Below are positions 7,448-16,646 of a stretch of 64,000 nt of DNA, one piece after another. Source of the stretch: Streptomyces sp. NBC_01571 (GTDB taxonomy: Bacteria; Actinomycetota; Actinomycetes; Streptomycetales; Streptomycetaceae); assembly GCF_026339875.1 (NCBI RefSeq), contig NZ_JAPEPZ010000002.1, positions 868,001 through 932,000 on the forward strand, read 5' to 3'. Numbering within the stretch: the first letter of the stretch is position 1; each line of letters starts with the position of its first letter. A program made the position numbers and the translations under genes. The notes beneath the pieces are model-generated. The model had not been told where the DNA came from. It ran no database searches and saw nothing but the letters and a program-made list of their open reading frames with translations.

Positions 7448-9085
7448 CTACCTGCCCGGTGATTTGGGCTGCACCGTTGCTCTCTGGTCCCCGGCGTCGA
7501 AGACGACGCCGCGCGGCCACTGCTGCCACCGTGTGCCCAGACTCGCGTGTTGCGGGGTTCCCGTACGTACGAAGGTCCGGATGCTGTCGATCATCAGGCT
7601 TGACAGCTGCAGTCGCCCCGGCTCGTTCTTGGCGCTGAACGCGAAGGTGAACAAGCCCTCGTCGAACGTATGGAACACGAAGGGCAGGTCCATGGCGTGT
7701 GCGGCGCCGTACACCTGGTCGAAGGGCGGTGACTCCTGGTTCCAGGCGAACTGGTAGTAGTACAGGTGCTTGTTTCCCGCTTCCTGTACTGAGTTCAGGG
7801 AGTCGTGGGTGATGCCGGTGAAGATGAGGTCGGTCAGATCGTCCGCAGCCTCGTTCCAGCCGCCAGGCCCGTCGACGGGAAGGTACGCGTCCGTGATGAA
7901 ATCGCACACCGTGAACGGTGATGGCTTGTCGGGGTCGAAGAAGTACTGCGAGGTGAAGCGCTGGTAGTCGGTCGGCCGGAACGCCCCGATCGCCGATCCG
8001 AAGAGCTTGCCCTCCTCCAAGGTGTTCCCGGCGAGGGTGGGGACGTTGCGGAACTTTCCCGCCTTGATAGCGGCGTGGTAGTCCGTCGGCAAGACCGTCC
8101 CCTCCGCGATGACTGCGGGCGGGTCGCCGGCCTTGGAGCCTTGCCGGACTTGCGCGCGGATGATGTCACCGGCCGGCATCGATCGCAGACGGCGCACGGC
8201 GTCGTCTGGGCCTTCACCTGTGCCGGCGGCTTCCTCGACCAGCCCGTCAGCGTACGTGCGCGCTTTTTGCGGGGTGGTGAACAGGAGGCCGCCACTGAGC
8301 GGGATCGCTTTGTCCAGTAAACCTTTACTCAGAGGGGACACCATGAGGGCCCACACGTTGACGGCGCCGGCGGACTCCCCCATCACCGTCACATTCGAGC
8401 GATCGCCGCCGAAGGCGGGGGCGTTGCGGTTGATGAAGCGAAGGGCCTCGATCTGGTCCAACGTTCCAAAGTTTCCTGAGTCGTTGACCTTGTCGCCCGT
8501 CTTCAGCCCAGGCAGGTCGAGCCACCCGAAGACCCCGAGCCGGTAGTTGACGGTGACCACGACCGCATTGGTCCGGCGTGCCAGGGCGCGGCCGTCGTAC
8601 ATCGGATCTGCCGAGTACCCGACCACGTTGCTTCCTCCGTGGATGAACACGATGACCGGCAGGTTCTTCTTCGCGTTCGAGGGGCGGAAGACGTTAAGGG
8701 TGAGGCAGTCCTCGGAGCCGACGGGGTTGCCAAGGCCGTCGCGGACGTCCAGCCCGTAGTGAGGGCCGGACGGTGCGGGGCTGAACATGCGGCCTTGCTG
8801 TATGCAGCCGTTCCCGAATTGGCTGGCGTCACGCACCCCGCGCCATGGCTGATGAGGGACGGGGGCTTTCCAGCGTAGCGGCCCCACGGGGGGCTCTGCG
8901 TAGGGGATGCCCAGCCAGGAATAGGTTCCGGTCGACCGGTCCTGGTCGATGCCCTGGACCTTGCCGAGGTTGGTCTGCCGTACGACAGGTGTTCTGGGTG
9001 CGCCGTGTGCCGACGCTGTGCTCATCGTTGCGGCTGCCAGCACCATGCCGAGCAGTGCGGCGCCGACTCGTGTCATCAGCATCAC
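7448..9085 (-). CDS. Secreted type-B carboxylesterase (alpha/beta hydrolase)
   Basis: A 545-residue carboxylesterase with a signal peptide (residues 1-26, ending ASA before HGAP). Oxyanion HGGS at 149-152, nucleophile Ser238 in GESAG, an acidic member in NTLEEGKLF and His in AAHAMDLPF. It hydrolyses esters outside the membrane. Start is GTG 9085 (ATG 9082 also possible); the upstream transporter gene ends at 9082, a GTGA overlap, so the two were one operon: import of an acid and release of the acid from an ester. The IS1380 insertion upstream may have reduced its expression. Confidence 0.92.
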   Translation of the reverse strand: MMLMTRVGAALLGMVLAAATMSTASAHGAPRTPVVRQTNLGKVQGIDQDRSTGTYSWLGIPYAEPPVGPLRWKAPVPHQPWRGVRDASQFGNGCIQQGRMFSPAPSGPHYGLDVRDGLGNPVGSEDCLTLNVFRPSNAKKNLPVIVFIHGGSNVVGYSADPMYDGRALARRTNAVVVTVNYRLGVFGWLDLPGLKTGDKVNDSGNFGTLDQIEALRFINRNAPAFGGDRSNVTVMGESAGAVNVWALMVSPLSKGLLDKAIPLSGGLLFTTPQKARTYADGLVEEAAGTGEGPDDAVRRLRSMPAGDIIRAQVRQGSKAGDPPAVIAEGTVLPTDYHAAIKAGKFRNVPTLAGNTLEEGKLFGSAIGAFRPTDYQRFTSQYFFDPDKPSPFTVCDFITDAYLPVDGPGGWNEAADDLTDLIFTGITHDSLNSVQEAGNKHLYYYQFAWNQESPPFDQVYGAAHAMDLPFVFHTFDEGLFTFAFSAKNEPGRLQLSSLMIDSIRTFVRTGTPQHASLGTRWQQWPRGVVFDAGDQRATVQPKSPGR

Positions 9086-9957
9086 TGTCTCCCTCCCGTC
9101 TGAACACTGGGTTCTACCGGCGGCGTGCTGGGCTGCGGCTCGCTGTCCTCCTTCTGCACCGTGCGCCGCAACAGCGGAAGGGCCAGCACGCCGAGAACTG
9201 AGCCTCCGATCAGCACCGCATACCCGCCTGCCTCGCTGCCCCGGCCTTCGGCGAACCCGTACAGGTAGGGACCGGTGAAACCTCCGAGCAGTCCGACTGT
9301 GTTGATGAAAGCGAGCCCTGCCGCAGCCATCAGCCCGGACATCCGCGCCATCGCGATCGACCAGTAGAGGGGCAGAACCCCGATGAGCAGCATCATCGCG
9401 ACGTCGATCAGCAGGATGCGGGCTACCGCACCATCCGCGAGGGTGTAAGCCACTGCCACTAGGACTGTGCCAATGGTGGCGCCAGTGAGGACGTGGAGCT
9501 CACCTGACGCCCGCCGGTGGAGCCAGGGGATGACGAGCACGCCGATAAGCGCGCCGATGCCCGCGCTGCCGCTCACCACACCGATGAGGAAGGATCCCTC
9601 GACACCGAGGCTTTCGACGATTGACGGGAAGTTGTACTGGATCGAGACGCTGTTGATCTGGTTGGCGAAGTAGATCACCGCGAGTACGAGGATGAAGGGC
9701 CGGCCGAACGCCACCTTCACGTTGCCCTTCAAGGTGGCGTGTGCGGGGGCTGTGTGCACGGTGGCTCGTTCGTTCAGCACCGCGGCCTCTTGTGCTGAGA
9801 GCCACAGCGCGTCAGACGGTTTGTCCGGCACCCAGTGCCATACGACGCTCCCGACCACGATCGTGATCGCGCCCTCGATAAGGAACATCCACTGCCAACC
9901 GAACAACCCGGCTGCGCCGTGGAGTTCCATGAGTGCGCCGCCGAGCGGGGCGCCTAG
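9082..9957 (-). pseudogene. MFS transporter (ACS family), C-terminal part, split by IS1380
   Basis: Codes for the second two thirds of a major facilitator protein of the anion:cation symporter type: GGALMELHG, GWQWMFLIEG, then six further membrane helices and a hydrophilic tail. The N-terminal third is at 11640-12128. Removing the IS and one CTAG copy restores an uninterrupted frame, reading LALGAPLGG across the junction. The native protein would have been about 455 residues. Likely cargo is an organic acid; the paired esterase and the acyl-CoA ligase nearby fit that. Confidence 0.9.
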
Positions 9958-11635
9958 CCTCACCGTTTCGGTTGGGCTGAGGCGGCGTCGCTGATCGCCA
10001 ACTGTTGGGTGGCCGATGTGATTTCGGTGCTTGGGCAGGTCGGAGTCCCGGCGCGGTGGTCGGGTTCTCCGGGTTCTTTCGGGTCGTGGGCGGACGGGGG
10101 TTTGCTGGTCAGCTGGCGGGTCGGGGCAGTGCGGCGAGTCGGTGGAAGGCCGTGGCCAGTTCGTGTCTCCAGGGCCAGGTCGCCGATATTCGCAGGTGGA
10201 GGCGTCGGCCGCCGCGGGTGAGGCGGGCCGTGACGTGCAGTAGCCGGTAGCGGAGTTTCTTCGGCTCGGCGGTGGCCAGCTCCCCGTCCAGGAGGAGGAC
10301 ACGGGTCCAGGCGAGCAGGTCGATCGCGGCGAGGCTGAGTTCGAGCCAGACGGCGTTGACGGCGAAGTCGCGGGAGGGGAAGCGGCCGAAGCCGGTGGTT
10401 TTGCCGCACCGGATGTGGTCCTCGACAGTGGCATGTCCGCGGTGGCGGACCTCGAGGAACTGGGCGGAACCGCCACCGGAGTACGGGGTGTCGGTGAGGA
10501 ACACCTGATGCCGTAGGCCCTCGTCCTGGTCGAACAGGGACAGCTGGGCTCCGGGGTGCGGCCGCTCTCGGCGCACGATGATGCGGGTGCCGGCCGGGTA
10601 GCCGTCCAGATCGACCATGCCGGTCAGCTCGGCGACCTCGGCGCCATCACGCAGAGTCCCGTCCTGGTCCAGGGCGGGATGCCAGAGGCGGTCGGGCATG
10701 GCCCGAATGGCTCGGCGGACCGGCTCGGTGATGGCGTATCCGACCGAGAAGAAGGTACGGATTCCTCGTTTCCGCACGTCGCGGACGTGGGCGAGGAATG
10801 CTTTCGCGGATCCGGCACTGTCGGTGCGGACGAGGATGTCGGTGCCGTGAAGTTGCGCGTCGGGGATCTGCGCGAGTGCCTGGTCGAACACCGTGATGTG
10901 GTCGCTCGCGGTGTTGGCACCGGCGTTTCCGGGACGGAGTCGGCCCGCCAGTGCCTCGCCGGTGTTGGCCAGGAAGCACAGCAGCGGGTGGAAGCCGAAG
11001 CCGCCTTTATAGGTGGGTGCGGCCTGCTCCTTCTCGGAGTGGCAGGTGATCAGCGTGGCGTCGAGGTCCAGGACCAGCCCGGGCAGAATGCGTCCCGCGG
11101 CCCGGACTGCGGGTATGCCCTCGCCTTGCTCGGCGGCCTGCATCCAGGCGACTTCCCGAGCTTGGGCACGCGCCGCGCGCAGAGAAGCCAGTGTCCTCTC
11201 GTCGGTGTCGGCGAGCAGTCGCCAGGCCGTCGGTGCCGAGGCGACCGAACCGAACACCCCTGCCTGGTCCCGCAGTACGGCCAGGTCCGCGATGGCCTCA
11301 CCGCCGTCGGCGAGCACCACCGCCAGGTCGGTGGCGATCCGGCCAGGATCATGCCCGGTCCCGCGCGGCCGAAGCGGCCTGAGCGCGGTGGAGTACGCGG
11401 CGGTCAGCCCGGTGGCATCAGCGAGATCGGCCAGTAACCGTGCCCCGGCATGCCCGACCACCCCCGAACCATCTGCACTGACCTGGATCTTGGGACGCAA
11501 CCCGATAGCCTGCACGTAGAAAGTGCCCTCCGCCTGGACCGACAGAACTCCTCAGCAAGGTTCATCGTCCCAGGTCAGGAAGGCACTTTCGCATTTCCGC
11601 CCCACCAGCCGCCGTACCCAAGCGAAACAGCGAGG
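9958..11635 (-). mobile_element. IS1380-family insertion sequence, 1678 bp, complete ends
   Basis: Left end CCTCACCGTTTCGGTTGG at 9958-9975 pairs with the reverse complement of 11618-11635 (CCAAGCGAAACAGCGAGG), 15 of 18 matching. Both ends are flanked by CTAG (9954-9957 and 11636-11639), a 4-bp target duplication. One transposase gene fills it. Length, CC-type ends and 4-bp duplication are as expected for the family. The precise restoration of the host gene on excision in silico implies a recent insertion. Confidence 0.93.
10109..11515 (-). CDS. IS1380-family DDE transposase
   Basis: A 468-residue transposase that looks intact. Acidic catalytic motifs visible: LDLDATLITCHSEKEQ near residue 172 and VRTDSAGSAKAF near residue 251, followed by the region with YSGGGSAQFLEVRHRG and the C-terminal WPWRHELATAF helix. 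N-terminal KIQVSADGSGVVGHAGA is typical of the actinobacterial group. It occupies 1407 of the 1678 bp of the element and reads in the same direction as the interrupted transporter. Confidence 0.93.
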   Translation of the reverse strand: MQAIGLRPKIQVSADGSGVVGHAGARLLADLADATGLTAAYSTALRPLRPRGTGHDPGRIATDLAVVLADGGEAIADLAVLRDQAGVFGSVASAPTAWRLLADTDERTLASLRAARAQAREVAWMQAAEQGEGIPAVRAAGRILPGLVLDLDATLITCHSEKEQAAPTYKGGFGFHPLLCFLANTGEALAGRLRPGNAGANTASDHITVFDQALAQIPDAQLHGTDILVRTDSAGSAKAFLAHVRDVRKRGIRTFFSVGYAITEPVRRAIRAMPDRLWHPALDQDGTLRDGAEVAELTGMVDLDGYPAGTRIIVRRERPHPGAQLSLFDQDEGLRHQVFLTDTPYSGGGSAQFLEVRHRGHATVEDHIRCGKTTGFGRFPSRDFAVNAVWLELSLAAIDLLAWTRVLLLDGELATAEPKKLRYRLLHVTARLTRGGRRLHLRISATWPWRHELATAFHRLAALPRPAS

Positions 11636-11639
11636 CTAG

Positions 11640-12128
11640 GGCCAGGCCGGCGCAGACGGCTAGGTAGAGGATCCCGACCATCGTCACCCGCTGCTTCTGC
11701 GAGAACCAGATGGTGATGATGTACATGAGAGCCGGGTACAGGCCGGCCTCGGCGGCTCCCAGGAGGAGCCGGACGATGTAGAAAGAAAGCTCGTTCTGCA
11801 CGAACATCATGCAGGCGCAGAGAGCACCCCAGGTCACGGCAATGCGAGTGATCCACCGCCGCGGACCCACGCGGTACATGATCAGGTTGCTGGGCACCTC
11901 GAGGAGCGCGTAGCTCAGGAAGAAGATGCCTGTGCCGGTGCCGTATGCAGCGACGCCGATGCCCACGTCAGCGTCGAGCGAGGTCTTGGCCAGGCCGACG
12001 TTGGTGCGGTCCACGAACGCCATGAAGTAGACGAAGCACAAGATCGGCAAGAGGTGCAGCGCAGCCTTGCGGCTGGCAACCGCATGGGTGCGATCGGTGT
12101 CATCTGGGATGGTGTGCTGCTCTGTCAT
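11640..12128 (-). pseudogene. MFS transporter (ACS family), N-terminal part
   Basis: ATG 12128 begins a 160-residue N-terminal segment with the ACS signature FVDRTNVGLAK after the first helix and the R-rich loop VGPRRWITR between helices 2 and 3. The frame enters the IS1380 element at 11635 and stops inside it at 11562, so the present product is a truncated protein of about five helices. The Shine-Dalgarno GGAGG (12135-12139) has ideal 6-nt spacing but lies in a strong hairpin. Confidence 0.9.
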
Positions 12129-12132
12129 GACC

Positions 12133-12160
12133 GGCCTCCAGCGGTTTGATGCTGGAGGCC
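12133..12160 (-). promoter_or_regulatory. 10-bp stem hairpin that buries the MFS ribosome-binding site
   Basis: GGCCTCCAGC and GCTGGAGGCC form a perfect 10-bp stem with an 8-nt loop immediately before the MFS start codon. The 3' arm contains the complete GGAGG and ends 4 nt before ATG. In RNA this would hide the ribosome site, so translation would need melting by another factor, a competing structure or coupling. Confidence 0.65.
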
Positions 12161-12272
12161 ACCATTCGTCATTGAGTGAATTCGTGGTGCGACTCTCATG
12201 AGGTCTCCCTTGGCCGGGCGGGTCTCCGCGCCACCCGATGTGGTCGCCGTCACTGTAGGGAGCGGGGCATGG

Positions 12273-12297
12273 CCTCATGAGGTGTGGATCGTCCACA
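12273..12297. promoter_or_regulatory. Two adjoining palindromes upstream of the MFS-esterase operon
   Basis: CCTCATGAGG (12273-12282, perfect) is followed directly by TGTGGATCGTCCACA (12283-12297, 6-bp arms, 3-bp centre). They sit about 145-170 bp upstream of the transporter start, in the gap after the regulator gene. They are candidate operators for the GAF/PucR-type regulator encoded next to them; that link is inferred. Confidence 0.4.
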
Positions 12298-12344
12298 GTT
12301 GCGTGAGCACGGGTGGAGTAAAAGACCACCGTGATGCAGTGCAG

Positions 12345-14114
12345 TTACACGCGGCAGGACTGCGCGGCTTGCCGTAGCCGCTCCAGGCGGACGGCCAGCC
12401 GCAGAGGCAGGTCGTCAGTGGCCCGCCAGTCGTCGCCGAGGACCGTCGAGATGCGGTCGAGGCGCTTGATCAGGGTGTTCAGGTGCACCTGGAGGCCGTC
12501 CGCGGTACGGCGCAGGTTGCCGTCATTTTGGAAGTAGGCGTCCAAGGTGGCGACCAGTTCGGTCGACCGGCTCGCGTCGTAGGCGAGGAGGGGGCCGATC
12601 GAATCCGCGAGGAAGCGGTCGAGCTCGACCTTGCGGTCAACGTCGAAGGCGAGTGCGTAGAGGGCGAACCTGTCTGTCGCGGCCCCGTTGTCGGACCACC
12701 CGAGGTGTCGGGCGACCGCCATGCAGCGTGTGGCACGTGAGAACGCACGCGCCCAGTCGTGGCCGGTAACGCGTTCACAGATTGCCATGACGGGACGACC
12801 GAGTTCCGTGCGGAGTCGCTGCTGGACGGTGCGAGCGAATCCTTCGGCGTCCTGAGCGGCAGCGATGAGCGTGGCGTGGCCCAGGTGCTCGCCCGCCAGT
12901 CCGGCCTCCTGCCGGGCGATCACGTGCAAGTGTCGGACAAGCTCTCTGGCCGAGGCGTTGTGAGCCTCGGCGATGACCAGAACGTTGAGAGCATTGAGGT
13001 CGATGCCACGGGAGCGGACCCGCGTCCGCTGCGTCACGCTCACGTGGGGACTGGCGACGATCAGCTCGGTGAGGAGTTCGCCGCTGAGCCGCTCGGCCGC
13101 GTCGGCGGCAGCGGTGTCCTTGAGGATCAGCAGTCCGACGACGTGCGATGCGAGTTCGAGACCCCGCACATCCATGGCAGAAGGTTTTTGGTGCTGGCTC
13201 CACAGCACAGTGCCCAGGACGCTGTCCCCTGCTCGGATGGTCGCGGCGCTGTGCCGTCGGCCGCCTTCCGTCGTAGTGGCTGCACGACCTGTGCTGCGTG
13301 CCCGCTCGATCACCTCGGCGAGTACGCCGCCTTCCGGCTCTTTGCCGGAGGACTCGTGGGTACCGCCACGGGCGAGGAGATCTCCGTTTCGGTCGAGGAT
13401 GACGACCTTGCCCCCCATTTGTGCGGCGAGCTCGGAGGCCACTACCTGTGGCCCGCCGCCGGCGAGGACGACTCCGGTCAGCGCCTCGTGCAGCGACTGG
13501 GCCCGCTCCATGACGGCCACCTGTTCCTCGATGGTCCGATAGGCCGATCGCAGCTCGGCGAGCGCGCGGCGGCTCTCCTCGTAGAGCCTGGCGTTGTCGA
13601 GGGCGATCGCCGCGTGGTCGGCAAACGCGCTCAGGAGAGCAATTTCGTCGGCACGGAACCGGCGTTCGCTGCGGTGGGCGGCGAAGAGGGCCCCGATCAC
13701 CCGCTCCCTCACGAGGAGAGGGACTCCGAGCAGCGCAACCAAGCCCTCGTTGCCGACGACCGCGTCGAAAGCGGGATCGTGCTGCACATTGTGGGCCCTG
13801 AGGTAGTCGCCGACCCAGTGGGCGGCGTGCGACTCGATCACTTTGCCGCCGATTCCGGTGCCCGGCGGGATGTGAGCGGACCGGAACGCGGCCGAGATAG
13901 TGCCTTCGCTGGCCCTGATGCTCAGCTCGCCGGCGTCGTCGAGCAGGGACAGATAGGTGAAATCCGTGCCGATTAGGTCGTGCGCGTGCCGGACGATGGA
14001 GTCCAGCACGTCATCGACATCACCCAGGGCGGTCAGGGATCTCGCCGTCGCATACAGCGATGCGAGCTCACGCTCGCGGCCCGGGCGGATATTCGCGTTT
14101 ACTCGATCGCTCAT
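12345..14114 (-). CDS. GAF-domain regulator with PucR-type C-terminal helix-turn-helix
   Basis: A 589-residue regulator. GAF domain at roughly residues 15-180 (ATARSLTALGDVDDVLDSIV; GVPLLVRERVIGALF), a coiled linker (EESRRALAELRSAYRTIEEQ), a central sensory region and a C-terminal HTH_30 (LDAYFQNDGNLRRTADGLQV then LNTLIKRLDRI). PucR/CdaR-type regulators activate catabolic operons in response to a metabolite. ATG 14114 is preferred; a TTG at 14153 in frame is less likely. It lies directly upstream of the MFS-esterase unit and is divergent from the acyl-CoA ligase, so either or both may be its targets. Confidence 0.88.
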   Translation of the reverse strand: MSDRVNANIRPGRERELASLYATARSLTALGDVDDVLDSIVRHAHDLIGTDFTYLSLLDDAGELSIRASEGTISAAFRSAHIPPGTGIGGKVIESHAAHWVGDYLRAHNVQHDPAFDAVVGNEGLVALLGVPLLVRERVIGALFAAHRSERRFRADEIALLSAFADHAAIALDNARLYEESRRALAELRSAYRTIEEQVAVMERAQSLHEALTGVVLAGGGPQVVASELAAQMGGKVVILDRNGDLLARGGTHESSGKEPEGGVLAEVIERARSTGRAATTTEGGRRHSAATIRAGDSVLGTVLWSQHQKPSAMDVRGLELASHVVGLLILKDTAAADAAERLSGELLTELIVASPHVSVTQRTRVRSRGIDLNALNVLVIAEAHNASARELVRHLHVIARQEAGLAGEHLGHATLIAAAQDAEGFARTVQQRLRTELGRPVMAICERVTGHDWARAFSRATRCMAVARHLGWSDNGAATDRFALYALAFDVDRKVELDRFLADSIGPLLAYDASRSTELVATLDAYFQNDGNLRRTADGLQVHLNTLIKRLDRISTVLGDDWRATDDLPLRLAVRLERLRQAAQSCRV

Positions 14115-14366
14115 GTTCCCTGCATCTACGTCGGTGGGCGGCCGTTGGTGCAAGACCGGGGCGGGTCGTTACCGTGCGGAACAGTAGATTATTCGTCCAC
14201 CGCCATGAACTTACTTGTGGTCGATGCTCACCTCCCGGCATGGGGATCCCGGCTCCTACTGTGATGCCGACTACGGGGGCAGGGCTCAGTCGGCGCACCT
14301 GCCACGACGCGGCCCTGCCGGGCAAGTTGCCCTGCGCCCTGAACTAGATGCGAGGAGCAGGCGCAC

Positions 14367-15980
14367 ATGGACGGGCTCATGCAGGCAAGACCACTGACGA
14401 TCGCACACCTCTTCGAGCGGGCTGAGACACTGTTCGCGCACAAGCGCGTCATCGATGCCGACGGGGATAGCCTCGTCTACCGCGAGTGGGCAAAGCGGGT
14501 ACGTCGCCTGGTCACCGTGCTGGCCGGACTGGGTGTTCCGGCGGGAGCACGGGTGGCTACCTTGGCAGCAAACCACCGTAGGCACCTGGAGGTCTACGCC
14601 GCGGCGCCGATCAGTAAGAGAGTCCTCCACACGCTCAACATCCGACTTTCGTCAGATCACCTCACGTACATCATCGAACACGCCGACGACGACATCGTGT
14701 TCCTCGACCGGCGGCATCTGCCGTTGGTTGAGGATTGCCTCGACCGGCTGCCTGGAGTACGACATTGGGTGGTGTTCCCCGACGGCACGGGTGGCGAGCT
14801 GCCACCGGACTCCCGATTCCATGACTACGACGACCTGATCGCCGGCGCCGAGCCGTACGAGGGTTCCTTCGAGGCCTCCTTCACTAGCGCGGAGGAGAAC
14901 CTGGCTGCCGGCTTGTGCTACACATCCGGGACGACCGGCCGACCTAAAGGTGTCCTCTACAGCCACCGGTCGACCGTCCTGCACTGCCTCGGGACCATGG
15001 CGGCCGGGCTCATCGGTATCAACGAGCGCGACGTGGTCCTGCCGATCGTCCCGATGTTCCACGCCAATGCATGGGGACTTCCGTACGGCTCGCTGATGGC
15101 CGGAGCCGACCTCGTACTGCCCGGTCCCTCAGCCGATCGCAGGCACCTGGCCGATCTGATGGAGCGGCACCGGGTCACGCTGGCAGCCGCGGTCCCGACC
15201 ATCTGGACTGATCTGCTCCCGGAGCTGGCGGGCCGTAACCTGCAATCGATCCGTCTCCTCCTCGGCGGCGGATCGATGGTCACTCCGGAACTGTCCGCGG
15301 CGTATGAAGACGCAGTCGGAGTTCCCATCACGCACTCCTGGGGGATGACGGAGGTCAGTCCGGTCGGTGCTATCGGAGGGTTGCGCAGCCATCACGATGG
15401 CCTCGACGATGATGTGCGCGACGCCGTCAGAGCGGCACAGGGGCAGCCGATCCCTTTGGTGAACCTGCGCATCGTCTGCCTCGAGTCCGGTGAGCAGATG
15501 CCACACGACGGGAAGGCTGTAGGCGAGCTCCAGGTCACGGGGCCCTGGGTGGCACGGGGCTACTACGGAGGCGAGGGGGCTGACAACCTCACCATGGACG
15601 GCTGGTTGCGCACCGGCGACCTTGCCACCGTCGATGAGCACGGCTACCTACGACTTGTCGACCGGATGAAGGACCTGATCAAGTCCGGTGGTGAGTGGAT
15701 CTCCTCGGTCGAGCTGGAGGCAGCAATCGCCACGCACCCGCACATCGAACAGGTTGCCGTCGTCGCACGGGACGATCCGCGATGGGTCGAGCGCCCCGTC
15801 GCCTTCGTCGTCCTCCGCGCAGGCACGACCACGAGTGTGGAGCAACTACGCGAACACGTCTCGCACCAGGTGGCCTCATGGTGGCTGCCGGACGAGTTCA
15901 TCGTCCTCAAGACCATCCCCACGACTGGAACGGGCAAACTGTCCAAAGAGGCATTGCGGCGGTTGCTGCGTTCTCCGTGA
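14367..15980 (+). CDS. Acyl-CoA synthetase (AMP-forming), medium-chain type
   Basis: A 537-residue ANL-superfamily ligase. Motifs: P-loop YTSGTTGRPKG (about 188-198), GMTEVSP, TGDLATVDEHGY, hinge region RMKDLIKSGGEWIS and C-terminal catalytic lysine in GTGKLSKEALR. Such enzymes activate a fatty or aromatic acid with ATP and CoA. GAGGAG lies 8 nt before the ATG. It is transcribed divergently from the GAF/PucR-type regulator, next to the ester hydrolysis and transport genes; the cluster could take up, release and activate an acid. Substrate unknown. Confidence 0.9.
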   Translation: MDGLMQARPLTIAHLFERAETLFAHKRVIDADGDSLVYREWAKRVRRLVTVLAGLGVPAGARVATLAANHRRHLEVYAAAPISKRVLHTLNIRLSSDHLTYIIEHADDDIVFLDRRHLPLVEDCLDRLPGVRHWVVFPDGTGGELPPDSRFHDYDDLIAGAEPYEGSFEASFTSAEENLAAGLCYTSGTTGRPKGVLYSHRSTVLHCLGTMAAGLIGINERDVVLPIVPMFHANAWGLPYGSLMAGADLVLPGPSADRRHLADLMERHRVTLAAAVPTIWTDLLPELAGRNLQSIRLLLGGGSMVTPELSAAYEDAVGVPITHSWGMTEVSPVGAIGGLRSHHDGLDDDVRDAVRAAQGQPIPLVNLRIVCLESGEQMPHDGKAVGELQVTGPWVARGYYGGEGADNLTMDGWLRTGDLATVDEHGYLRLVDRMKDLIKSGGEWISSVELEAAIATHPHIEQVAVVARDDPRWVERPVAFVVLRAGTTTSVEQLREHVSHQVASWWLPDEFIVLKTIPTTGTGKLSKEALRRLLRSP

Positions 15981-16371
15981 ACCATCCCGCAAACGGGCCC
16001 GGTGGATCAGGGGTTCGTGTCACGGCTGGTGCCTAGCGGCGTCGACGCAGAGCGACGCACCGTCCGTCGACCGGCACGTCGGCCACGTCCTCTACGACCA
16101 GCAGGCAACGGCCCGAACTTGGCAGCTGGGTGACTGGAGGGGGCTGTATCGCCGTATCGTCCCCGCGCCGCCGACCGTCGAGGCGGCGGCTCATGTGCGA
16201 CTGGAGGCTGGGACGTGGCAACGGCTGTCTGGCGCGTATCCCAGCCACCGCCGCCACGCCCATTCACAAGCAAAGAGGGTCCGTCAGCGAGCTGACAGAC
16301 CGTTGTCGGCGAAGTCGCTGTCGATCTGTGCGGAGTCACGTCGGGTGTCCCGCGGCGTGCTGCCGTCGTGC
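15981..16371. other. 391-bp stretch without a recognised gene
   Basis: Frames on both strands are open but arginine/proline-rich with no family signal; nothing convincing was found. It separates the acyl-CoA ligase from IS debris. Confidence 0.5.
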
Positions 16372-16567
16372 GAGAGACCGCGTCCCTGCCCTGGCCGGCC
16401 GTCGTCTCGCTGACCTGTGCCGTACGCGCGACCGCCCGGACACCGCCGTGCCCCAGCACCCGGCCCTCGGCCCCCATCAGGAGCCGGCGCTGCCGCTCGT
16501 CGAGGTGCCGGAACAATACCTCGAACTTCACGCCGAGTTGACCACGTACCCCATCGGAGACGTTCAT
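16372..16567 (-). pseudogene. ISAzo13-type transposase, N-terminal fragment
   Basis: About 65 residues match the characteristic beginning of ISAzo13-family transposases: FRHLDERQRRLLMGAEGRV, then LGHGGVRAVARTAQVSETT. The gene breaks off afterwards; nothing further of the transposase is recognisable next to it. A different, internal piece of such a transposase lies at 59181-59275. Confidence 0.7.
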
Positions 16568-16646
16568 GTCACAAAAACGAGCGGCATCACTGGAAGCAAC
16601 ACCTTGATCCTCTGCGAGCCCTTAGTACTCCAGCTGTAGATCACGA

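Noticed and set aside
14115..14153. TTG start for the GAF/PucR-type regulator
   Set aside because: ATG 14114 is nearer the conserved sequence; the added 13 residues have no coding signal.
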